A stretch of DNA of 64,000 bases from Bacteroidota bacterium (GTDB lineage: Bacteria; Bacteroidota; Bacteroidia; Palsa-948): positions 1 to 64,000 of the forward strand of contig JACRAM010000049.1 in the NCBI GenBank assembly GCA_016213405.1. The letters run 5' to 3'. Positions 19,301 to 28,300 of the stretch are shown here, piece by piece. Under the pieces are notes generated by a model that was not told the DNA's origin, ran no database searches, and saw only the letters and a list, made by a program, of their open reading frames with translations. The position numbers were made by a program, and so were the translations under genes. Every line of letters starts with the position of its first letter. The first letter of the stretch is position 1.

Positions 19301-20830
19301 TTATATATTGCGCATGATGGAAATGTTGTGGGGATTGCAAACAATAGTATCTACAGCGGAACTACCCAGAATATTTCAAACAATACTATTTATAATCTTA
19401 AAAGTAATTATACAGGTGCAAGTGCAAATAAATTTTACGGTATATACACAGCAATAGGAGAACCCGGACAACTGCACACGTATAATGCAAACCTGATTTA
19501 TGGATTTGATGCAGCCAATGGAAGCAGCAATGCCAGGATTATTGGGATTGGCGCTGTAGGTTCTAGCTGGACATCGGCTGTCACCTCCATATTCAGCAAC
19601 AACATGATTGCTTTGGGTTATCGTGTTGATGGTTCATCCATCACCTCAGGAGCAGAAATCACCGGAATCCTTGATAATACTTCGGGCTATACCAGTGGAG
19701 TTAATACCACTTACATGAATTATTATTACAACAGCGTTTACATTGGAGGAACAGGCGTTACAGGTACAACCAATAATACCTACGCTTTCAGACGGAACAA
19801 TACTAATATAAGTCCAAAAAATACGGAAGATATTCGGGATAATATCTTTGTTAACTGCAGGTCGAACAGCACAGGCACAAAAATCCATTATTCATTTTTT
19901 CTTGATAACACAAGTACAGTTGCAAGCAATTACAACGATGGTTGGGGAAACGGTACGGGTTATAAATTCGGCAACGCAACTGCAGTTGATTATGTTGCAC
20001 TCGCAAACTGGCAACCCGGAGTTAGTCAGGATGCACAAAGTATAAGCGCTGATCCTCTCTTTTACAGTACCACTTCCGGTGTTCCTGATTTACATATTCA
20101 AAGCGGAAGCCCTGCAATAGATGCAGGAACCGCTGTGAGCACTACCACTGACTTTGATGGTGTTACCCGATCCGGTGCTGCGGATATTGGAGCCGATGAC
20201 TACTCAGGAAGCTATACGTATGTTACTATGGGAGTGACTGGCTGTGGACCAGCCGTATCTCTGCCTATTGAACTTTTGAGGTTTAACGGATACCTGAAAG
20301 ATGAAAAAGCGTATCTCTATTGGAGCACTGCCTCAGAAATCAACAACGATTACTTCACCATTGAAAGAAGTTTAGACGCTATTACTTTTGATGAAATCGG
20401 AACAGTAAAAGGCGCAGGAAATTTTTCAACTATCAGAAATTATACTTTTATTGATAGTCAACTTGAAACGTTAAACCTTCAATCTGAAACCACTTTTTAT
20501 TATCGCCTTAAGCAAACTGATTTTGATGGAAAATTTGAATATTCAAATAGCATTGCGTTGAACAATTCAGATTCAAATGAAAACAACATAGTTGTTTTTC
20601 CGAATCCAAATAATGGGGAGTTTACGGTCTACGGGTTACAGTTTCCAGTTCAAATACGTATTTATAATTCTTTAGGACAAATTATACATGAACAAAGCGT
20701 AAACAAGAACAGTTCCGCAGGAATATCTTCGGGAGAAACCGTAAACCTGAGCGAAGCAAACGGAATTTACCTTCTCAAAATAATTACAGAAGGGAAAAAT
20801 ATTTCTTACTTAAAAATCATTAAGCAATAA
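16379..20830 (+). CDS. Giant beta-helix protein with T9SS type A C-terminus
   Basis: A 1483-residue secreted protein. The long N-terminus has charged residues, then a hydrophobic core and the cleavage-like site GEAFSQ near residue 46. Residues 47 to about 420 are Thr/Ser/Asn-rich strands opening with the W-STNWSP motif. A segment including YVNGALQRTMAAN and FPIGKTACQKVTFNG is shared with the T9SS proteins at 28720 and 35601. Residues from about 560 to 1280 show NNTI-, GNTI- and SNNYI-type ladders of a right-handed parallel beta-helix. The C-terminus (YLYWSTASEINNDYFTIERS, FYYRLKQTDFDGKFEYSN, IYNSLGQIIHEQ, ANGIYLLKIITEGK) is a T9SS type A sorting domain. No catalytic motif was recognised; polysaccharide binding or processing is possible. 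Confidence 0.87.
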   Translation: MFRFYPCSNACSPWFSSENRFAFFSSFITKIFLSLFFIFTGEAFSQTTYTWTGVSGASWAVSTNWSPARAAPAANDVILFNSGTTLNVTAVPTETIRSLTVTSSSNITLTGAVGALTLSINGPTLINNLVIDVSSTLQLTSAGTTLTLNFLTTASQRGQIDGTLQLNTKGLFNTSSIGTTLVTVGSGGTIVNNYQTGGGIPVVSSTATLSFASGSNYNHITTIQVSVPTATYNVNSTANFNAGTSTINNMTQTFGNVTVNSAGTLTLNVGSPTIAGVFTLTAGVFAVGANALTLNGTMASTGTGNITASGAITIGGSGGDYGTLRFTAAPTLTSFTMNRASAGTVGITQALTIGAAGTLNLTNGVINSGGNLISVTNGAAASVTNTGGTASYVNGALQRTMAANLSAATILFPIGKTACQKVTFNGLSTTSSASTVVIRAEAFDANSGGTFDPSLTAINTDNYWSATIISNPTSLANPGTISLTDASPVPDATTAVATSSTLAGQYFSLGGNTAAPTVTSTLAVPVTLGYFVLGTKNATALCGTYSVGPTGNFLTITEAVNSLNIRPVSCNVIFELETTYAGAGERYPINILYAGISSATATFRPVTGAGTLTTSGDPGSGFPLINFNGADYVTFDGRAGGAGTTVSWIIRNTRTASVVGPAIQFSNGATYDVLQYVRTESQNSTSTSGTIYISSYPIWSAGNNNLTIQNCDVTKYTSGATTHINAIYAYGQTANPNNYISILNNNIHSFTPGLTAEACGVTVTGTGLNTDYGDNWTITGNSFYLDCAEQQLYRYTVINFIPGLGSGGNTISNNYIGGGAPLCAGATWTSAVGGAGNTIQTFEGIYVWAGATTISGNTIQNISLTATGGTSFGAIHLADCSASASYSITNNLIGSAATCNSIQNAGQWKTVGIWVDNSCGTISLTNNTLANITATNAVNTAATVTGMYSDCGSNTITGNTIYNLTATTATSVSQLYIAHDGNVVGIANNSIYSGTTQNISNNTIYNLKSNYTGASANKFYGIYTAIGEPGQLHTYNANLIYGFDAANGSSNARIIGIGAVGSSWTSAVTSIFSNNMIALGYRVDGSSITSGAEITGILDNTSGYTSGVNTTYMNYYYNSVYIGGTGVTGTTNNTYAFRRNNTNISPKNTEDIRDNIFVNCRSNSTGTKIHYSFFLDNTSTVASNYNDGWGNGTGYKFGNATAVDYVALANWQPGVSQDAQSISADPLFYSTTSGVPDLHIQSGSPAIDAGTAVSTTTDFDGVTRSGAADIGADDYSGSYTYVTMGVTGCGPAVSLPIELLRFNGYLKDEKAYLYWSTASEINNDYFTIERSLDAITFDEIGTVKGAGNFSTIRNYTFIDSQLETLNLQSETTFYYRLKQTDFDGKFEYSNSIALNNSDSNENNIVVFPNPNNGEFTVYGLQFPVQIRIYNSLGQIIHEQSVNKNSSAGISSGETVNLSEANGIYLLKIITEGKNISYLKIIKQ

Positions 20831-20961
20831 TTTTTTCTTCAGTTACTTTTTAAATTTATGAAGCAAGCATCTTGCGATGAATCAAAGTGTTTATATCTTT
20901 ACCTCCATTCTAAATCGGAAAGTAAAAAACAGCAAAGCATAACCAGCACATATATTCCGGC

Positions 20962-21732
20962 ATGAAAAGCAAAAAAGACATAGTAGAAAACTGGCTCCCT
21001 CGATACACGGGTATAAAGCTTAATGAATTCGGAGAATATATTCTGCTTGTGAACTTCAGCCATTATGTAGAACTCTTTGCCAAATGGAATAAAGTAAAAG
21101 TGATGGGAGTGAACAAACCCATGCCCAATGCTACAGCAAACGGAATCACCATTATTAATTTTGGCATGGGAAGCGCCAATGCGGCAACCGTAGTGGATCT
21201 GCTCGGAGCTATTGAACCGAAGGCATGCCTTTTTCTCGGTAAATGCGGTGGATTAAAAAAGAAAAACCAACTGGGCGATCTCATCCTTCCTATTGCCGCT
21301 ATTCGCGGGGAAGGAACTTCAAATGATTATTTCCCGCCTGAAGTTCCTGCACTTCCTGCTTTTAGTTTGCAGAAAGCAGTTTCTACTACGATAAGAAATC
21401 ACGAGCGCGACTACTGGACCGGAACCATTTATTCTACTAACCGAAGGGTGTGGGAGCATGATGCCGATTTCAAAACATATCTTAAAAAGATCCGCTGCAT
21501 GGGAATAGATATGGAAACAGCCACCATTTTCATCACCGGCTTCGCAAATAAAATTCCGGTTGGCGCCTTGCTGCTTGTTTCTGACCAGCCCATGATACCC
21601 GAAGGAGTGAAAACTGAAGAGAGCGATAAAACGGTCACTCAAAATTTTTCATCCTCTCATCTCCGTATCGGCATTGATGCGTTGAACGAACTCATCAATA
21701 AAGGACAAACAGTAAAGCATCTGAAATTTTAA
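20962..21732 (+). CDS. amn: AMP nucleosidase
   Basis: The enzyme hydrolyses AMP to adenine and ribose 5-phosphate in the cytoplasm and belongs to the nucleoside phosphorylase fold. The 256-residue length fits the short Bacteroidota form, which lacks the N-terminal extension of the E. coli enzyme. Visible features are the glycine-rich FGMGSANAAT, LGKCGGLKKKNQLGDLILP, and CMGIDMETATIFITGFANKI with the Met-Glu pair that contacts the ribose in this superfamily. ALLLVSDQPM is the usual late motif. It is not evidently part of an operon. Purine nucleoside phosphorylase is the alternative, but the whole pattern fits Amn better. Confidence 0.9.
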   Translation: MKSKKDIVENWLPRYTGIKLNEFGEYILLVNFSHYVELFAKWNKVKVMGVNKPMPNATANGITIINFGMGSANAATVVDLLGAIEPKACLFLGKCGGLKKKNQLGDLILPIAAIRGEGTSNDYFPPEVPALPAFSLQKAVSTTIRNHERDYWTGTIYSTNRRVWEHDADFKTYLKKIRCMGIDMETATIFITGFANKIPVGALLLVSDQPMIPEGVKTEESDKTVTQNFSSSHLRIGIDALNELINKGQTVKHLKF

Positions 21733-21837
21733 CTTTCATCAGAGAAAGGGGGTGCATATCCTATTACACTTCCTAAGTAAACCCATCATCCTGTTTTTGA
21801 AAAAATCGTACCTTAATATTCAAGTTTGATTTTATTC

Positions 21838-22029
21838 ATGAAAAAAGGAGCAGTAAAGTTTTTTAACAACGAGAAAAAATTCGGATTCATTTCCTGTCCT
21901 GAAGACGGAAAGGAATACTATGTGCACATTAAAGATATTCTTTCTCCCATCAAAACAGGAGACGAAGTAACATTTGAACTGAGCGCTTCAAAACGAGGAG
22001 ATCAGGCCGTGAATGTGAAAAAAATCTAA
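21838..22029 (+). CDS. Cold-shock-domain protein, divergent
   Basis: I choose the ATG at 21838 (MKKGAVKFFNNEKKFGFISC) over the upstream ATG at 21826 because it matches cold-shock protein starts. The product has 63 residues, close to the 65-70 of the family. KKFGFI corresponds to RNP1 and YYVHIKDI to RNP2 of the OB-fold that binds single-stranded nucleic acid. It is shorter between the motifs and lacks part of the usual aromatic patch (VFVHFS is replaced by YYVHIK). It may act as an RNA chaperone or just as a single-strand binder. It stands alone between amn and the phospholipase-like gene. Confidence 0.8.
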   Translation: MKKGAVKFFNNEKKFGFISCPEDGKEYYVHIKDILSPIKTGDEVTFELSASKRGDQAVNVKKI

Positions 22030-22072
22030 CACTCTTTTTCGCTTTCAATTACAAACAACTTTCCTTCATTCA

Positions 22073-22804
22073 TTATTTATTTATTAAAACCCGTGAAGTA
22101 AATATCTTTTCTTTAATTGAAACTTTGATCAGATACAAGCCGTCTGCTAAATTAAAATCAGAAACATTTATTAATCCGTTATTATTATTCAGGTTTGTAA
22201 AGGAAGCAACTTGTTTTCCCAACACGTTAATAATTGAAACCGTTGCTTTCGCATAGGTATTATCATCCACCATAACTGCAAATGCATTGTTCGCAGGGTT
22301 GGGAAAAATAAATGCATTGCCCTGTTGATTTATTATTTCATTAATGCCCGCACCGTTCACTTCATCCAGCCAGCGCTGATGAAATTCCTGATAAAAGAGA
22401 TTGGCTGTTGTTGCGTCATGAACGACAACAGTATTCTCATCATTTTTACTTTCTCCGCTGTTCGACCAGTTATGAGAACCCGTAAGAATCAATGGATCGG
22501 AACCCGTGTTTGACTGATCAATGATCAGATATTTATGATGAAACAACCAGCTATACTTGCTGATAACCAGATTAGAGTTCATTACACCTTTCATAATGAA
22601 ATAGGGAGTGCTTGCTGCCGAAGTGTCATTCAGTATTCCTTGAGCCGTTAATGAGTTGTTTGTTATCTGCGAAGCAATTTTATTTGCAATATCGGAACGG
22701 GTAATAAGCAATTCTCCAAAAATACATATCAGTATTGGCAGTGCTGATGGTGGAAAGAATATGCGTGGTTGTTCCGTCAGATGGGCTGAAATAAGATTCA
22801 ACAC
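22073..22804 (-). pseudogene. C-terminal half of frameshifted phospholipase D-like protein
   Basis: Homology with the upstream reading frame resumes at about 22722; the frame is open to an ATG at 22804, but the first 27 or so residues are out-of-frame sequence. This part carries the second HxKxxxxD catalytic motif (FHHKYLIIDQ, then LTGSHNWSNSG) of the phospholipase D superfamily. It ends with a T9SS type A sorting domain (FIFPNPANNAFAVMV, SIINVLGKQVASF, ADGLYLIKVSIKEKI). Joined to the part at 22680-24305 after removal of one base, the protein would have 743 residues. The break is a single-base difference in an A5 run, so it may be a sequencing error, a recent mutation or translational slippage. 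Confidence 0.75.
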
Positions 22805-24305
22805 GCTTCCCCCCTACTTCATATTCATGTGGAGTGTTATCCGTTTTAAATTGACCAAACTTTGCATTTGCAGAATTAGGATTTGAAGTAACACTGCTAT
22901 CTCCCCACATTTCATCAAACTCCAGTTTATATCCTCTGGCTAAACTCTGATCCTGAAAGATTATCACATTGTTTGCATCGGTTGTCATCTGCTGGGAAGT
23001 CCAGTTCATGGAGCCCGTCCACACAATTGCATCGTTCGGGCTGCTGTTGGCATCAATGATGACAAATTTATTATGCATGATGGTATAGCTTGCTCCCTGA
23101 GGGCTTGCCACATTTTTTATTGCTGCGTTAAGCGTTTGTAATCCTGATTGAGCTGTTGAGCCGTCAAACACAATCCTGATTTTCACACCGCGGACATAAG
23201 CTGCATTCACCGCATTGGTAATGAGAGTTCCTCCCGAAGAATTATCCCAGTTATAAATCGCAATATCCATAGTATTTTTCGCACGATTGATGTATTGTGC
23301 AAGTGTATCTGCCAGCGCTGTATTTTGAATGGCGTTTGTTCCGCTCGAAACAGTAGTATCCACTGTTCTTACAAAATAGGATTTAATAGTGCCGGTTGAA
23401 AGCGATTGTGTACAAAAAACTTTCACAGATGATTTTGCTGTATCGCTGCCATTCACAGAAAAAACCTGCGCGTAATAAATTGTGGCGGGTGTTGCGCCAG
23501 TAATATTTACTCCTGGAGTTGCAGAAGTTCCTGCACCATTCACAATGCCTAATTCAAGATTTGGAGTCTTTCCATATTTTATGTAATAAGTTCCTGCGAT
23601 GTTAGTTGCCCAGTTAACTGTCAAACCTGTTGTGATAATATTAGTAGGAATGGGCTGAGAAGTCATCCATATCGTGGATGTATTTACAATATCGTTCTGG
23701 TCTCTTAAAATTAATTGGTATCCTGTAGTGCATCCCGGGTTCGGTGAGGAACAGAACTGCGATGCCACTCCTACTAAATTCACATTTTGATTAGGAATAA
23801 TTGTTCCAACCAATGGGCTGGTTGAACTGATGCGAAGCACTCCTGTTTGCGTTGAACTGATGAAATTATAATTCGTGTTACTCGCAAAATTATTTCCTCC
23901 GCTTGGAAATGTGCAATTATTAAACTTAACCAATTCCGCTTCGTATGTTTCGATCATTTGGCTGGGGGTAATGACAAATGGAGTGGGCAATGGTCTTCCG
24001 GTTGCAAGAACAGAAAAAGAAGTCACGGGTGTTATCTCCAGAAGATTATTATAACTGGTAAGTGTGCCGGTAGCTACTACTGAATCGCCCCTGTTCACAG
24101 AGGATAGGTTAGAACCGTACATAGAAATTCCTGCCGTGGCATCCTGCACATAGCGCAGACTTCCTAACTCAGAGCCGTTTGTGACCACGCCTCTTATTGT
24201 TACGGTGGTGTTCAGGGCAGAACTTCTGACCTGAGAAATTGTTTGCGCGAAAATTTGCACTGCGATTGCTTGAATTGCACATGCAAGAAGAAATTGTTTT
24301 TTCAT
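22680..24305 (-). CDS. Secreted phospholipase D-like protein, N-terminal part (frameshifted)
   Basis: This frame encodes 541 residues with a signal peptide (MKKQFLLACAIQAIAVQIFAQ). An OB-fold-like domain follows (VTIRGVVTNGSELGSLRYVQDATAGISMYG), as found in secreted Bacteroidota nucleases. A fibronectin-III-like module (GLTVNWATNIAGTYYIKYG) and the first phospholipase D domain come next, with HNKFVIID followed by WTGSMNWTSQQ. The second HKD half lies in another frame (22073-22804). The intact protein would be an extracellular phosphodiesterase, either nuclease or phospholipase; with an OB-fold a nuclease is more likely (inference). It lies 23 bp downstream of the TonB-dependent receptor gene and is probably in its operon. 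Confidence 0.83.
   Translation of the reverse strand: MKKQFLLACAIQAIAVQIFAQTISQVRSSALNTTVTIRGVVTNGSELGSLRYVQDATAGISMYGSNLSSVNRGDSVVATGTLTSYNNLLEITPVTSFSVLATGRPLPTPFVITPSQMIETYEAELVKFNNCTFPSGGNNFASNTNYNFISSTQTGVLRISSTSPLVGTIIPNQNVNLVGVASQFCSSPNPGCTTGYQLILRDQNDIVNTSTIWMTSQPIPTNIITTGLTVNWATNIAGTYYIKYGKTPNLELGIVNGAGTSATPGVNITGATPATIYYAQVFSVNGSDTAKSSVKVFCTQSLSTGTIKSYFVRTVDTTVSSGTNAIQNTALADTLAQYINRAKNTMDIAIYNWDNSSGGTLITNAVNAAYVRGVKIRIVFDGSTAQSGLQTLNAAIKNVASPQGASYTIMHNKFVIIDANSSPNDAIVWTGSMNWTSQQMTTDANNVIIFQDQSLARGYKLEFDEMWGDSSVTSNPNSANAKFGQFKTDNTPHEYEVGGKRVESYFSPSDGTTTHILSTISTANTDMYFWRIAYYPFRYCK
22718..22722 (-). other. Frameshift site in the phospholipase D-like gene
   Basis: The coding strand reads GATATGTATTTTTGGAGAA. 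Removing one T gives DMYFGELLITRSDIANKI, which joins the two catalytic halves. As written, the upstream frame runs 12 more codons and stops. Confidence 0.8.
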
Positions 24306-24328
24306 TCTGAAATTTATTTGAATTATTA

Positions 24329-27244
24329 TTAAAAAATTATTTTTATTCCCATTGTCATTCTTCGCCCAAGTCCCATGTATCCCTGCATGTTCGTTGCGCT
24401 GTATTGGTTAGGTGTGGTGGCAGGAGCAAATGAGGCATCCGTGAGATAAACTGAGTTCATTACATTATTAATAGCACAGGTAATGCTAACTTCTGTACTG
24501 TTTGTTTTTTTAATTGAATAACCAAAAAACAAATCGAGCAAATAATATTCCGGCATCTTCCATGAATCATATTTCCTGTAATCCTTTGCTCCTGAAACTT
24601 TTAAATTGGATGGATCAAACTGTGCATACATATTACCGAAGAAAACAATTTGCGGCTTGATGTAAAATCCCTGCACCGGTTCAAACCGAATATTTCCGCC
24701 TATCTGCCTTTGCGGAGAATTTCCAATATGAACTTTTGTTGCATCAAATACTACAGAATCCAGCAGGGAACCATCGTCTGTAAATATATAGGCGGTGCTG
24801 CCTGATGCCCATCTCCAGTCAGACAACATTCCAAAACTGCTTACTTTTATGAAGCGATTTATATTTACGGTAAAATCTAATTCTATACCCATCAACGAAG
24901 CATCAATACCCGGTATGTTATAGTAATATAAGTTGCCTGTTTGCGGATCAGTATATGTCAGTGCAAAATCAAGTGGCTTGTTCAACCATGACGTTAAATA
25001 GCCATTGATGTTAGAAGCAAAATATTTATTTCTGAATCCATAACCGATCTCTGCTGATTCAATCAGTTGGTTTCTTATATTTTTCAGTTCAGTGCCGCTT
25101 CTGTCAAAAACATTATTGTATTTAGGCGCTAAATTCATGTACCCGATATTTGTAAAAATATTTTGCTGAGCATTCAACTTGTAATTTATACCGCTTTTCA
25201 ATGTGTATCCATAGTAGTATTTTATTTCTGTTGTATTTATTCTTGCTTCAGAAGAATTGATATTGTACGTTTTATAATCGGGATTCAACGTGACGTATTG
25301 CTTCGTGATATTGTCTTTAAATGTAATGGTGCCGTCCGTATTATGCGTGATCCCGTTTGCATTAGGAATTCCATAAGGGTTGGTTGTCGCGCCATAATTT
25401 TTTCCGTCATAATATAAAGTATCGCCATAACTGATAGCGTTGTGTGCAATATTGTTTTTACTAAGTACCACATCCTTTCTTCCGAAATAATTTATATTTT
25501 GCATAGAGGACTGGCTGCCGGTGAACGTAGCGAAGGCGGAAAATTTTTCTGCTTTATATTCCAATTGTGTAAATGCCCCGAGCCATGTTACTTTGCTTTG
25601 ATAGTTATAATTTATTTTATCTCCAACCTTTTTTACATAGGAATCAGGGTCTTTTGTGATCGGAGCTAAGTTTTTGTCTTTGCCCAATGGTTGTTGTGTG
25701 TAGTCTGCTCCAAGCAAATCATAGGGGGTTTGATAATGAATTCCATTGTAATATCTCGCATCCAATCCACCGGTAAAATCAAATGTGTTTTTAATTTTCC
25801 ATTTAATAGTTGACAGTGTTCCAGCCCAGTTATGATTGTTTACCGAAGAATAAATAAAAGAAGACGTAGGTCTCAATCCCGGAATTAATCCGTTAGGAAT
25901 GGCAGTTGAGTTTACATCATACGTGTTCTGCAATAGTAATTGTCCGTCATAGTCCTTATTATAAGATGGTGGATTAAACATTCCTGTTCCTCCTCCTCTT
26001 CCGATGGATACATACAGCACATTTGAAAAATTCAACTTATCATTTATTTGCAAAAAGCAGGATAAGTTAAAAAGCGGCTTATGAAAATAATTTACCTTGA
26101 TGTTCACCGCCTTTCCATTCACATAGCCCCAGTTTGGATTATAATGCAACCCTCTGTCTCCTATGCTGGAATCAGTATAGCTGTTTGTGGCAGATGAATA
26201 AATAGAATCGGCATTTACTCCTTGCTGAACAGCAAAGTTTCTATCATAATAGGCCATATTTATTTGAGTTGATCTTTGCCCGTGCGATTGCGGGGCTCCA
26301 TTCACTCCAAGAATTAATGAACTCTTTGTATTTATTCTCCATCTGAATTTTCCAAAATAAGACCACACCTTTTCAAATGTTTGGTCAGCCCATCCATTTC
26401 CGGTTGTATAACTTCCTGCGAGCGTGATTCCAAATTTATCTTTCAGTATTCCGGAATTATAGCCGAGAGAAAATCGCCCATAATTGTTTGTTCCTAAATC
26501 ATTCTTCACTACGAAAAATCTTTTTTCATCAATGCTGGATGTGATGATGTTCATTGTTCCTCCTACTGAAGGAAGCGCTAGGCGGGATGCTCCTAATCCT
26601 CTCTGCACCTGCATTTGTTTTGTAACTTCAGATAATCCCGACCAATTGCTCCAGTAAACCTGCCCGTTTTCCATGTCATTAACTGGGACACCATCAACAA
26701 GCACTGCCACATATCGTTGATCGAAGCCCCTGATATTCACACGGGCATCTCCCGCTCCGCCACCCTGCTGTGTAGCATACACTCCGGGCGTAGAATTTAA
26801 AATTAACGGCAGATCAGATGCACCAATCTCCTGTGAAATCTGCTGAGCGTAAATAGTAGAGACAGCCACTGGTGTTTCCCTGATCTTAGCAATGTCTGCC
26901 ACTATCTCTACTTCTGATAAAGACACATTGCCAGATAACCTGAAATCAATAATTTGTTTTTTTTCACTTACTTTTATTTTTTTTTCCTGCACTTCGTAGC
27001 CAATGTAAGATACATTCAATGTATAATCTCCCGATGGGATTTTGAAAGAATATTTTCCATCAATATCCGCAGTGGCCCCTTTGCCTTGCAGGTAAGTAAT
27101 AACGGCACCAATCAATGGTTCTCTGGTTATATCATCTTTGATTGTACCGGAAATTTCTACAAGTGTACTGTCTTGGGCATATAATACACTCTTAGATAAA
27201 AAAAATAAAACGAACAGATAAAAAAAAATCCTTACGCGCTTCAT
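24329..27244 (-). CDS. TonB-dependent receptor with carboxypeptidase-like N-terminal domain
   Basis: An outer-membrane active transporter of 971 residues. I use the ATG at 27244 (MKRVRIFFYLFVLFFLSKSV), which gives a clean signal peptide ending VLYAQ. Residues about 28-115 are the carboxypeptidase-regulatory-like beta-sandwich (ISGTIKDDITREPLIGAVI...GDYTLNVSYIGYE). The plug follows at about 120-235 (GVYATQQGGGAGDARVNIRG, VAVLVDGVPVND, GGTMNIIT), then a 22-strand barrel ending in the aromatic signature MTMGIKIIF. No SusD partner is adjacent, so this is not a classic Sus locus. Neighbours are a lamin-tail-like protein upstream and a phospholipase D-like exoenzyme downstream. This context suggests uptake of a product released from nucleic acid or phospholipid, possibly linked to phosphate supply (inference). 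Confidence 0.93.
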   Translation of the reverse strand: MKRVRIFFYLFVLFFLSKSVLYAQDSTLVEISGTIKDDITREPLIGAVITYLQGKGATADIDGKYSFKIPSGDYTLNVSYIGYEVQEKKIKVSEKKQIIDFRLSGNVSLSEVEIVADIAKIRETPVAVSTIYAQQISQEIGASDLPLILNSTPGVYATQQGGGAGDARVNIRGFDQRYVAVLVDGVPVNDMENGQVYWSNWSGLSEVTKQMQVQRGLGASRLALPSVGGTMNIITSSIDEKRFFVVKNDLGTNNYGRFSLGYNSGILKDKFGITLAGSYTTGNGWADQTFEKVWSYFGKFRWRINTKSSLILGVNGAPQSHGQRSTQINMAYYDRNFAVQQGVNADSIYSSATNSYTDSSIGDRGLHYNPNWGYVNGKAVNIKVNYFHKPLFNLSCFLQINDKLNFSNVLYVSIGRGGGTGMFNPPSYNKDYDGQLLLQNTYDVNSTAIPNGLIPGLRPTSSFIYSSVNNHNWAGTLSTIKWKIKNTFDFTGGLDARYYNGIHYQTPYDLLGADYTQQPLGKDKNLAPITKDPDSYVKKVGDKINYNYQSKVTWLGAFTQLEYKAEKFSAFATFTGSQSSMQNINYFGRKDVVLSKNNIAHNAISYGDTLYYDGKNYGATTNPYGIPNANGITHNTDGTITFKDNITKQYVTLNPDYKTYNINSSEARINTTEIKYYYGYTLKSGINYKLNAQQNIFTNIGYMNLAPKYNNVFDRSGTELKNIRNQLIESAEIGYGFRNKYFASNINGYLTSWLNKPLDFALTYTDPQTGNLYYYNIPGIDASLMGIELDFTVNINRFIKVSSFGMLSDWRWASGSTAYIFTDDGSLLDSVVFDATKVHIGNSPQRQIGGNIRFEPVQGFYIKPQIVFFGNMYAQFDPSNLKVSGAKDYRKYDSWKMPEYYLLDLFFGYSIKKTNSTEVSITCAINNVMNSVYLTDASFAPATTPNQYSATNMQGYMGLGRRMTMGIKIIF

Positions 27245-27268
27245 AAAAAACAATTCGGTTTATCTAAA

Positions 27269-28300
27269 TTAGTTTTTAATAAATCGCGTAACGCCTAATT
27301 TTCCATTGCGGTAATTTATTTTCACAACATAAATTCCGGCAGGCAAAATCCCTGTTGTGATTTCAGTTTTTTTAATGTTACTTAAAACGTTTTTCTCAGC
27401 TATTAATTTACCTTCTATATCGTAAACAGCAACATGGGTTATTATATCATTAGAGATGATCATAATATTTAAAAATTCAGCAACAGGATTCGGGTAAATT
27501 GAAATATTAGATGGATTTTCAATTTCATTCACTCCTGCACCAGGGCAATTACAAATATGATTTCCTAATTTATTCCATGCATCAATAGTATCCTGATATA
27601 CTTGGGGCTTTGTAATTGTATCATATTCAGCCAACGGATTAAAAGCAGACGGATTGGCAGTTACTCCCATTAAAACAGTTGGCTTGCGTTCCATCATATA
27701 TCCTTTTGTGATCCAAACTCCCATTCCGGTTCCTCCTGTATAAGGAGCAACTGTTGACCAAGCAGAAGGTGTTCCGGTGCTGGAGGCCATGTAATCGGTA
27801 AACCTTCCGAATAAGTCTACAATGGTAACTGTACTTCCAACTTTTTTCTCGAGGGTTATGGCATCGCTTCCTTTAAAATAAGTTGGATCACCTACTCCGC
27901 TTCCGTATGTTCCATAAATATTACCTACTTGATCGGCATGGGCCCGGAGCAAGGGATCACAGATAGCATTGTTGTTTGATGGACTTGGAACAGTTTCAGG
28001 ATTGCAAACAACCCATGTTCCGAAAGCAGGTACTCTACCTTTCAACCAAACCGTATCGCTGAAACTCGGGAAAGAAGGAACCGGTCCGGATGTATTTCCC
28101 GAAACAGTGGGTGTTTTATACCTTGCTAAATAATATTTTCCATTCATTACGATTGGATTGGGTGAAGGGTTGTAAAGCTCTAAACACTTATTGTTGGCAC
28201 CCATTGAAACATATTTGGAAATAAATAAATCCGAACAGGTTTGTGCTTTCACTCCGAAAGTAAAAAATAAAAAAGCAGAATTGAGTAATAGTTTTTTCAT
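27269..28300 (-). CDS. Lamin-tail-like domain protein with T9SS type A C-terminus
   Basis: A 343-residue secreted protein with signal peptide (LLNSAFLFFTFGVKAQ). The opening DLFISKYVSMGANNKCLELYNPSPNPI matches the lamin-tail (LTD) Ig-like domain, which in bacteria accompanies extracellular nucleases and phosphatases. A conserved Cys-Pro segment (CNCPGAGVNEIENP) links to a type A sorting domain (ISIYPNPVAEFLNIMI, VAVYDIEGKLIAEK, PAGIYVVKINYRNGK). It is the first gene of the likely operon with the TonB-dependent receptor (24 bp gap) and the phospholipase D-like gene. No enzymatic residues are apparent, so a binding role at the cell surface is likely. Confidence 0.8.
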   Translation of the reverse strand: MKKLLLNSAFLFFTFGVKAQTCSDLFISKYVSMGANNKCLELYNPSPNPIVMNGKYYLARYKTPTVSGNTSGPVPSFPSFSDTVWLKGRVPAFGTWVVCNPETVPSPSNNNAICDPLLRAHADQVGNIYGTYGSGVGDPTYFKGSDAITLEKKVGSTVTIVDLFGRFTDYMASSTGTPSAWSTVAPYTGGTGMGVWITKGYMMERKPTVLMGVTANPSAFNPLAEYDTITKPQVYQDTIDAWNKLGNHICNCPGAGVNEIENPSNISIYPNPVAEFLNIMIISNDIITHVAVYDIEGKLIAEKNVLSNIKKTEITTGILPAGIYVVKINYRNGKLGVTRFIKN

